Assembly (NCBI RefSeq): GCF_004135365.1 | Contig: NZ_CP035492.1 | Span: 496,001-560,000, forward strand | Source of the DNA: Paenibacillus protaetiae | GTDB taxonomy: Bacteria; Bacillota; Bacilli; Paenibacillales; Paenibacillaceae | Direction of reading: 5' to 3' | DNA length: 64,000 nucleotides | The notes under the pieces: model-generated | Told to the model about the DNA's origin: nothing | Seen by the model: only the letters and a program-made list of their open reading frames with translations | The model's database searches: none | Position numbers and translations under genes: made by a program | Part shown: positions 45,623 to 52,800 of the stretch, one piece after another | Numbering within the stretch: the stretch's first letter is position 1 | Layout: each line of letters begins with the position of its first letter

Positions 45623-45762
45623 AAGCATTCACCTCAGGATGAGTATAGTTCAGTGGATAATCCGCTATTTACTTTCAGTGTGTTATACACTAGAATTTTC
45701 TATACACGCCTTTACTCATGCCGGGGCGAGCCGGAACGATGTGGTCGGCGAAGGGGGACATC

Positions 45763-45942
45763 ATGGTGAAAGGAGTCGAAGAACTGCTGGCACGTATCGA
45801 AAGCGTTCGCCGGGAACTGAATGAGCAAGCCCTGCATGACAGTCTTCCAAGCTCGACGATGCTTGAAAAATCCAGGGAACTCGATCGTCTGTTGAATGTG
45901 TATCAAGCGGTCAAGACGGGAGCGCGGCTCACGCAAGGCTGA
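45763..45942 (+). CDS. Spo0E-like sporulation regulatory phosphatase
   Basis: AAGGGGG precedes ATG 45763. The 59-residue protein forms the two-helix hairpin of the Spo0E family: VEELLARIESVRRELNEQ then SRELDRLLNVY, with the diagnostic SxxxD as S37-R-E-L-D41. Family members dephosphorylate Spo0A~P and delay sporulation. The host is therefore probably a spore former; carriage in an element remnant would let it influence host sporulation. The longer frame to 45718 has no ribosome site. Confidence 0.82.
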   Translation: MVKGVEELLARIESVRRELNEQALHDSLPSSTMLEKSRELDRLLNVYQAVKTGARLTQG

Positions 45943-46074
45943 CACCCCTGCTTTTTTTAAGGTAATCGGCACAGAGGTGTCCGATTTAAGCGCGAAAATG
46001 AAACGGTTAGTAGAGGGCTGTATTTGAAGAAGCCCTCCGACTAACCGTTTTATTTTGGAGAGGAGAGCGAGAAC

Positions 46075-46482
46075 ATGAAGTCTCCCGTCTTTCGTGACGA
46101 CCAGCATGAAGCTTTTTATTACCGGATGTTAGCCGAACGTCGTTGTACCGACAGCTACCATCGAGCCTTGTTTTACACGCTGGGACTGTCGAAGGATACC
46201 CGTGCCCATATTCAGGACTTGTTCGACTTTTCCGATGGTGACATCAAACTGGAAGGTCTGTCTGCTTACTGGCAAACCGGAGGCTCCCTCCGCATCTGAC
46301 GTTTGGCGTTTAATCTCTGGAACGGCTGGAGCAAAGCGGGCGAGGAACGATATTCAACTCCGTATGAGCTGTTTGATTGCGAAGCAGCTCCCTACTTTTT
46401 TGAAGCAATACGACTGCGATATCCGGAATATGTTCGCCAACTGACACCCGTCATCAAGCCTCATGCCGAACGCACGCGGTGA
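46075..46482 (+). pseudogene. DUF6075-like protein with an in-frame UGA
   Basis: From ATG 46075 the frame reads HEAFYYRMLAERRCTDSY, then YHRALFYTLGLSKDTRAHI and WQTGGSLRI, then a TGA at 46297-46299. It continues in the same frame as RLAFNLWNGWSKAGEERY, YELFDCEAAPYFFEAI and RLRYPEY to a stop at 46480. The whole length matches the DUF6075 pattern as I know it, in which Cys occupies the position of the TGA, so TGC has become TGA. As given only 74 residues would be made. The function of the family is unknown; it is common in conjugative elements. Confidence 0.78.
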
Positions 46483-46519
46483 GCCGCGTTTGGGAGATTT
46501 ACGGAAGGGAGAGACGCGG

Positions 46520-46708
46520 ATGAATGTAGAGAAGCTTCCTTTGTCATCGACTCCGGCAGACCGCGACCGCGATCTGATACACGAGATGCAGTTGGGGAAA
46601 AGCTTGTATATCGTGAAATGTCACTTTATCGGTAATGAAACGCTCGGTGATAGAATCGAACGGCTTGTTTTGCGAACGTGGGAGGATGAAGCGCTAAGGA
46701 GCCGATGA
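46520..46708 (+). CDS. Small mobile-element protein, TnpW-like
   Basis: ATG 46520 follows GGAAGGGAGAGACGCGG. The 62-residue product contains LIHEMQLGKSLYIVKCHFIG and TLGDRIERLVL, similar to small proteins near transposition or conjugation modules (TnpW-like, from memory). An upstream in-frame ATG at 46463 overlaps the DUF6075-like remnant and lacks a ribosome site. Function unknown. Confidence 0.55.
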   Translation: MNVEKLPLSSTPADRDRDLIHEMQLGKSLYIVKCHFIGNETLGDRIERLVLRTWEDEALRSR

Positions 46709-46837
46709 AGCCGGAAGGGAACCAAAGGACAATTCTACAAGGGACAGGTTAAAATAGGTACTACTACGATTGAACATACTTCATTCGGTTTAACCGATAA
46801 TAAGGTTAATGTAGGAACATATTATGTTAAGAAATAG
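46709..46837 (+). pseudogene. C-terminal scrap of a polymorphic toxin or RHS-type protein
   Basis: Directly after the stop at 46708 an open frame runs to TAG 46835. It encodes GTKGQFYKGQVKIG, then IEHTSFGLTDNKVNVGTYYVKK (last 20 residues diagnostic). It has no start codon or ribosome site and is more AT-rich than the gene before it, so it is the tail of a larger protein. Position 14 bases ahead of a small acidic-protein gene is the classic toxin tail/immunity layout. Identity as a toxin is inference. Confidence 0.55.
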
Positions 46838-46851
46838 AAAGGGAGTTATAG

Positions 46852-47238
46852 ATGCAAGGAACCCATGGAATGAACCTTATTGAATCGGAAAGAGGCTTAT
46901 CACTAGAAGAGCATCAATGGTTTTCAAAACTTTTATCTGAAAGCTTTGAAGGTAGAGATGGACTTAAAGAACAAGTGAAGAAGTGCTCAGTAGTTGGACG
47001 CTGTGGGTGTGGATGTCGTACAATCGATCTAAAAGTAGAAGAGTCAGCCCCTAAGCATTTTTTTGAAACTAGAGTACCAGTTGAAATGCTTGTGCAGACA
47101 GATGATGGTATTCCAATTGTATTTTACTTACATGTTGTTGATGGCTATATTAAGGAATTAGAAGTATTTAAGGCGGACTCTTCTCCTATAGTCCGAATGC
47201 CTGATATTAGCAAAGCCCTAGTCACAATAAATGTATGA
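46852..47238 (+). CDS. Putative immunity protein of a polymorphic toxin
   Basis: AAAGGGAG precedes ATG 46852. The 128-residue protein is cytosolic (no signal peptide or membrane span) and mildly acidic. It contains EEHQWFSKLLSESFEGRD, a Cys-rich RCGCGCRTIDL, and FYLHVVDGYIKELEVFKAD. I do not recognise a named family; the size, composition and position just behind the toxin-like tail suggest immunity. A hairpin terminator follows. Its AT-rich codon use differs from the core genes. Confidence 0.6.
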   Translation: MQGTHGMNLIESERGLSLEEHQWFSKLLSESFEGRDGLKEQVKKCSVVGRCGCGCRTIDLKVEESAPKHFFETRVPVEMLVQTDDGIPIVFYLHVVDGYIKELEVFKADSSPIVRMPDISKALVTINV

Positions 47239-47248
47239 ATAATCTCAG

Positions 47249-47284
47249 CCACATGCGAGTGTAACAACTCCATGTGGTTTCTCT
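47249..47284 (+). terminator. Terminator of the putative immunity gene
   Basis: CCACATG (47249-47255) pairs with CATGTGG (47271-47277), followed by TTTCTCTT. Confidence 0.6.
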
Positions 47285-47361
47285 TAAGCCCCAAAATTGG
47301 ATTTGAGTCTAGGTTACTTAACGTAGTAGGCTAGATGAAGAATCAATGGAGGGGATTTTTT

Positions 47362-47694
47362 ATGCAACGGAGACGATTTACGATCGAGTTCAAACAGCAA
47401 GTAATTCATGAAGCCAAAGAAGTCGGGAATGCTGCACAAGTAGCGCGCCGCCATAACATAAATCCGAAGATATTGTACCGTTGGATGGAACAAGCAGAGC
47501 ACACGGATTGGAAAGCAACCAATTCCTCTGCGAAAGCGGTCAGCGCCTATGTACCTTCGCCACAGGAGTTTCGAACACTTGAAGGTGAAAACAAACAACT
47601 GAAGGAGCTCTTGGGCGAGAAGGATTTGGAGATCGCAGTCCTTCGTGACTTGTTAAAAAAGCAGAACCCAGCTTATCGGACAAGATTGAAATAG
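47362..47694 (+). CDS. IS3-family transposase OrfA
   Basis: GGAGGGG (47348-47354) points to ATG 47362 rather than the ATG at 47335. The 110-residue protein has a helix-turn-helix (FTIEFKQQVIHEAKEVGN, then VARRHNINPKILYRW) that binds the IS ends, and a leucine-rich coiled coil (LEGENKQLKELLGEKDLEIA) for pairing with OrfB. The sequence A_AAA_AAG at 47655-47661 would shift ribosomes by -1 into orfB. Confidence 0.88.
   Translation: MQRRRFTIEFKQQVIHEAKEVGNAAQVARRHNINPKILYRWMEQAEHTDWKATNSSAKAVSAYVPSPQEFRTLEGENKQLKELLGEKDLEIAVLRDLLKKQNPAYRTRLK
47655..47661 (+). promoter_or_regulatory. Programmed -1 frameshift heptamer
   Basis: A_AAA_AAG is in phase with orfA (TTA AAA AAG), and the -1 frame continues openly into orfB (GCA GAA CCC). 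This is the standard IS3-family signal for making the OrfAB transposase. Confidence 0.75.
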
Positions 47695-47723
47695 CCGACA
47701 AATGGATTGAGCTGGGGCATGCA

Positions 47724-48164
47724 GTGAGCCGCATTCTGCGGATCGTCGGTGTAAGCGAACAGACTTATTACAACCGTAAAAAACAGCCAGGCAACCAAGT
47801 CTCTGTAAAGCGTAGAGGTGGTCGTCCTGTGCCTGGTTTCTCGATGACCAAGACAGGAATACCGATTAGTGACGGCCAGATCCAGGAATGGCTCTGTGAA
47901 CTGTTGAACGGAGAAACAGACGTCTATGGTTACCGTAAGCTGACGATTTGTTTGCGACGTGAGTACGAGCTTGTGATTAACAAGAAAAAAGTATACCGGC
48001 TGCTCGATGAGATGGAGATGCTTCAGCCACAGCGGCGTAAACGATTAAAGCATCCGCGCAAACTGGCGAATAACCGTGAGATTAAAGCTTCGAACGAGCT
48101 CTGGGAAATGGATATTAAGTATGGCTATATCGCAGGAGAACAGCGCTTTTGGGTCTGTCAATAA
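47724..48164 (+). pseudogene. IS3-family transposase OrfB, truncated
   Basis: The frame (open from the slippage site; first GTG at 47724) encodes the N-terminal third of OrfB: RILRIVGVSEQTYYNRK, then DVYGYRKLTICLRREY, KKVYRLLDEMEML and ASNELWEMDIKYGY with the first catalytic Asp. After GEQRF the integrated IS256-family end adds a few codons and a stop at 48162-48164. The second Asp and the Glu of the DDE core are missing, so it cannot be active. Confidence 0.87.
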
Positions 48165-49509
48165 TTTCGTGTAAACTCTTTTGTAAGAATCCTCCCCCGA
48201 GGGGGGAGCGGCCGCCTAGCGAAGATGCTGCCCGACCCGGTCCGGAAAAAAGACGGAGAGCTGGAGGAGCATCTGCCCCCAGTTCTGAACGCGGCCGGTC
48301 CATTTACGGATCACGTCCATTGTTGAGAGATAAAGCATTTTGAGCAGCGCCTCATCGGAGGGAAAAATGCTCTTACCTTTGGTCACCTTGCGCAACTGTC
48401 GATGGTAGCTCTCGATGATGTTCGTGGTGTAGATCAGTTTGCGGATTTCCGGCGGGTACTTGAAAAAGGTGGCGAGTTCCGACCAGTTCGTGCGCCAGGA
48501 ACGCACGATGAGCGGGTACTTCGTGCCCCAGATTTCCTCAAAGCGATCGAGTTCCACTAACGCAGCTTCCTCTGTGGCGGCCTTGTAGATCGGCTTCAGA
48601 TCCGCCGTGACTTTCTTGAGATCCTTGTAGGATACGTAGCGCGTGGAATTCCGGATTTGATGAATGATGCACTTCTGGATTTCCGTCTGAGGGTAACAGG
48701 CCGTAATCGCTTGGGTGAAGCCGGTCAGGTTGTCCACACAGGTGATCAGGATATCCTGAACGCCGCGGTTCTTCAACTCATTTAAGACGCTGAGCCAGAA
48801 CTTCGCGGACTCGTTCTCGCCGATCCACATGCCCAGCACATCCTTGTTCCCGTCCAGATCAATGCCGATGACCATGTAAGCCGCTTTATTCACAATGGCG
48901 CCGTCTTGCTTCACTTTAAAATGGATGGCATCCAGGAACACGACGGCGTATATGCTCTGCAGCGGGCGATTCTGCCACTCTTTGATGAGCGGCACGATCT
49001 TGTTCGTGACATTGGAGATGAGCGTTGGCGACACCTCAATGCCGTACAACTGCTGCAGATGATCCTGAATCTCGCGTGTGCTGACGCCTTTGGCATAGAG
49101 GGCGACGATCTGATCTTCGATGCCCGTGACGTTCGATTGATGCTTTTTCACAACCAGCGGCTCAAAGGGGCCTTCGCGGTCCCGAGGAACAGCGATCTCC
49201 TGCTCGCCATATTCGCTGGTGACCGTTTTTCGGCTTTTGCCGTTGCGGCTGTTCGTCGTCTGTTTGCTTTTTGCGTCATGCTTTTCGTAGCCCAGATGCG
49301 TGTCCATTTCGGCTTCCAGCATTTCCTGCAGCGTCTCGGCAAACAGATCCTTCAGCGCGTTCTGGGCATCCTGTGCCGTCACCAATTGGTTTTCCTTAAT
49401 AAACGCGCGCAGCTGTTCTTTCGTCCATAATCCCATGTGTGCTCCCCAACCTTTCTTCTGCTTTCATTGTAATCGGTTTTTGGGAGTTTACACATTTTAT
49501 TTTACAGAC
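48153..49509. mobile_element. IS256-family insertion sequence, complete
   Basis: The 1357-base element is bounded by imperfect 26-base inverted repeats (48153-48178 and 49484-49509) that share GTCTGT at the tips and GTGTAAACTC inside, and it encodes one full transposase. The flanks show no 8- or 9-base target duplication: GCTTTTGG on the left, TCCAACAG on the right. The insertion therefore has been followed by a deletion or recombination. Confidence 0.88.
48216..49436 (-). CDS. IS256-family (Mutator-type) transposase
   Basis: The 406-residue protein is full length for the family. Its DDE triad is visible as D169 in VFLDAIHFK, D235 in CVDNLTGF and E342 in NIIESYHRQLRK, along with the CIIHQIRNS zinc-like C/H motif. 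It starts with an ATG at 49436 close to the right terminal repeat. The frame is intact, so the element could still be mobile. Confidence 0.95.
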   Translation of the reverse strand: MGLWTKEQLRAFIKENQLVTAQDAQNALKDLFAETLQEMLEAEMDTHLGYEKHDAKSKQTTNSRNGKSRKTVTSEYGEQEIAVPRDREGPFEPLVVKKHQSNVTGIEDQIVALYAKGVSTREIQDHLQQLYGIEVSPTLISNVTNKIVPLIKEWQNRPLQSIYAVVFLDAIHFKVKQDGAIVNKAAYMVIGIDLDGNKDVLGMWIGENESAKFWLSVLNELKNRGVQDILITCVDNLTGFTQAITACYPQTEIQKCIIHQIRNSTRYVSYKDLKKVTADLKPIYKAATEEAALVELDRFEEIWGTKYPLIVRSWRTNWSELATFFKYPPEIRKLIYTTNIIESYHRQLRKVTKGKSIFPSDEALLKMLYLSTMDVIRKWTGRVQNWGQMLLQLSVFFPDRVGQHLR

Positions 49510-49819
49510 TCCAACAGCCCTTCACCCCAGTCTAGAATGCACGTTGAGTATCTTTCAGTAATGACAGTCCTTTCTTTTCTCTCTTTTTGTAGTTACTAAT
49601 TGTATCGAAATTTATCGAACAAACAAAAAGCCTACTCAAAACCTCGCAAATACAAGCATTTACCCCCTTGTAACATGAAACTAAATGTATCAAAAACTTG
49701 ATTTTACAACCCTATTATCTTAATTTCACCTGTTTGAATTTGATAATGTAAGCGCTATTATTTGAGTAGACATGCCAGCTAGACTTCCAACATTAAATTA
49801 CGGGAGGTTATACGGCTAC
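49510..49819. other. Intergenic region upstream of the SLH surface protein
   Basis: This AT-rich 310-base stretch lies between the IS256-family element and the surface protein. No gene is supported. It carries a near-perfect cre site (49747) and must contain the promoter of the surface protein; several AT hexamers are possible -10 boxes and no single pair stands out. Confidence 0.5.
49747..49760 (+). promoter_or_regulatory. cre-like site ahead of the SLH surface protein
   Basis: TGTAAGCGCTATTA differs from the CcpA consensus TGWNANCGNTNWCA at one base only (T for C at position 13). It lies 60 bases before the start codon. Confidence 0.6.
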
Positions 49820-52800
49820 ATGAAAAAGAAAAAAAAGGTGACGGCTGCATTATCGGCGCTGACACTTGCGGTTGGTCTCGTTTCATTCTCTCCGTCCGTT
49901 TCACACGCGGCAATTCCGGCATCACCGGCGAACTCCACCATATTTGGCCCCAACGTTTACGTGTTTGACGACTCCATGTCCAAAAGCGATATTGAAAGCG
50001 TTACCGGCGCGGTCTTTAACCAGCAGGAAAGCAATGAGTTTGGGCCGGAGCGGTATGCGCTTCTGTTCAAGCCCGGCACTTATGATGCCAATGTTAAAGT
50101 TGGTTTCTACACATCCGTTGCAGGGATCGGGCAAAATCCTGGTGATGTCACGATTACGGGCGGGGTCAATACAGATGCCCAGTGGGATAATGGCAACGCA
50201 ACCCGCAACTTCTGGCGTTCGATTGAGAACTTGACGATTGCGCCTACGGATAAGTCCAATCCGTCACAGTTTGCCGTTTCGCAAGCTGCCCCGATGCGCC
50301 GTGTCCATGTGAAAAACGACTTGTGGCTATTTGACTTGGATCACACGACATGGAATGCTGGCTGGGCCAGCGGCGGCTATATGGCTGATACACTGGTAGA
50401 CGGTCAAATTACACCGGCTTCGCAGCAGCAATGGTTCGCCCGCAACAGTTCTTGGAACAACTGGTCCAATGGCGTGTGGAATATGGTGTTTGTCGGTGAC
50501 GAGAATGTGCCAAGCGGGGTGTTCCCGCAAGATCCCTATACGAAGGTAGACACGACGCCGGTTGTCCGCGAGAAACCTTATTTATATGTGGACGGCGATG
50601 GCAACTACCAAGTATTTGTACCTTCACTGGAAACGAATACAAAGGGTGTAAGCTGGGCGGACGGTTCGACGCCGGGCACTTCGATCTCGATTGATGATTT
50701 CTACATTGCCATAGAAGGACAGGCGACTTCGGCCGATATTAATGCGGCGCTTGATGCCGGCAAAAATGTGCTGTTTACGCCGGGCAATTATCATCTCGAG
50801 GATACAATCCATGTGACCAACCCGAATACGGTTATACTCGGCATCGGCCTTCCGACGCTGATTCCGGATAACGGACAGGACACGATGCTCGTTGACGATG
50901 TGGATGGCGTTACGCTCGCGGGTCTTGTGTTTGATGCGGGGGCAAACCATTCTTCCACACTACTGAAGATAGGTGAAGATGGCAGCAACTCGGACCACTC
51001 TGCAAATCCAACCTTGTTGTCCGATATTTATTTCCGTACAGGCGGAGCGACAGCGGGAAGCAACGACACTGGCCTTGAAATTAACAGCAATAACGTCATT
51101 GGCGATCACTTCTGGATTTGGCGCGCTGACCATGGCGAAGGAGCAGGCTGGACGGATAATGTATCGAGGAACGGCCTTATCGTTAACGGTGAAGATGTAA
51201 CCATCTACGGCTTGTTCAACGAGCATCACAACGAATACCAGACCGTATGGAACGGCAATGGAGGACGATTGTATTTCTACCAGTCGGAAATCCCGTATGA
51301 TGTGCCGGACCAGCAATCCTGGATGAGCAACGGCGGGGATACAAACGGGTATGCCTCTTACAAAGTAGGCGATAACGTAACGGATCATGAAGCATGGGGA
51401 CTGGGCATTTATTCGTACTTCCGGGATGCTGCCGTGAAGCTGAACAGCGCCATTGAAGTGCCGGATAATCCGGGCATCAAGCTTCATCACTTAACGACTA
51501 TTTGGCTGAACGGTACGGCTGGCAGCGAAATTACGCATATCGTAAACAATCTTGGCGGCAGTGTCACATCAAGCGCGGATATGCGCAAGACGTATACCGA
51601 ATTTGTGGGCAATGATACGGAAGCGCCAACCGCGCCAACGAATCTTACCGCAACGGCAAGCGGCGGCAGTGAGATCCGATTGGCATGGGATGCTGCTACG
51701 GATAATGCGGGTGTAGATTCTTACGATATTTACCGTAACAGTACCTACATTGCATCTACTTATGGCACAACTTTTAGCAATACCGGATTAAAAGCAAATA
51801 CGACTTATTCGTATAAAGTCGTTGCCAAGGACAGCGTCGGCAATACATCTCCGGCGAGCAATACGGCAAGCGCAACAACTGCGGGAGGAGACGGGAAGCT
51901 TGTCCGTACGGGATGGACGGCAACGGCTAATCCGACAAGCGCCGGGGATGTCCCATCCAATATGTTCGACGGAGTGAATACTTCGCGCTGGTCGAGCGGT
52001 GCAGCCATGCAAAACGGGCAGTATATTATTGTAGATATGAAGCGTTTTGCCAATATCCAGCAAGTCGTGATGGATTCTAACGGAAGCGGGGACTATGCAC
52101 GGGGTTATGAAGTGTATGTTTCGGCAGACGGAGAAACATGGGGCGACGCCGTTGCAAGCGGTACCGGCACCTCTTCGCTTCTGGCAATTAACGCAGAAGC
52201 AAGCCATGTCAGATACATTAAAGTTGTGCAGACAGGAACTTTGAGCAACTGGTGGTCCATCCATGAGTTTAATGTGTACGGAACCTATGAGGATGAAGGC
52301 AGCGTAACGCCGCCGGAGACGGAAATTACAGATAAACCTGCCCTTATATCGAATGATTCTTCGCCTTCCTTCAGCTTCGCCAGCGAAACCGGCGTAAGCT
52401 TTGAATACAGCCTTGATAATGGCGGGGAGTTTTATGTGCCTAGCTTCAGTGCTATTACACTGCAAGGCTTGAAAGACGGCGAACATACCTTATATGTCCG
52501 TGCTGTAAATGCAGCGGGGGATGTCGATGTAACGCCTGCAGCTTACGCCTGGACAATCGACACGGTGAAGCCGGTTATTACCTTGAATGGCGACAGCGCA
52601 ATTACGCTGGAGCAAGGAACGGCATTTAACGATCCGGGAGCAACAGCTTCGGATGATCTCGCTGGTAATTTGACCGAAGCGATTGTGGTAACGGGAACGG
52701 TGGATGTGAGCGTACCAGGCGTTTACACCTTGTATTACAATGTCAGCGATACGGCCGGCAATGCGGCGGATCAAGCGGTTCGTACGATCCAGGTGAACAG

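Larger units (their letters stand above)
47286..48152 (+). mobile_element. IS3-family insertion sequence, right part missing
   Basis: The orfA/orfB pair with an A_AAA_AAG frameshift signal defines an IS3-family element. The left end is uncertain (somewhere in 47286-47330, where CCCCAAAATTGGATTTG could belong to the terminal repeat). The right end is lost: orfB stops being homologous exactly where the IS256-family element begins at 48153, and the rest of orfB does not reappear beyond that element. Confidence 0.8.

Noticed and set aside
46297-46299. TGA read as selenocysteine in the DUF6075-like gene
   Set aside because: No SECIS-like hairpin is evident directly downstream, the gene lies among decaying element genes, and a TGC to TGA mutation explains it.
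48145-49518. A target-site duplication around the IS256-family element
   Set aside because: The 8-9 bases on each side (GCTTTTGG and TCCAACAG) do not match in any register tried.
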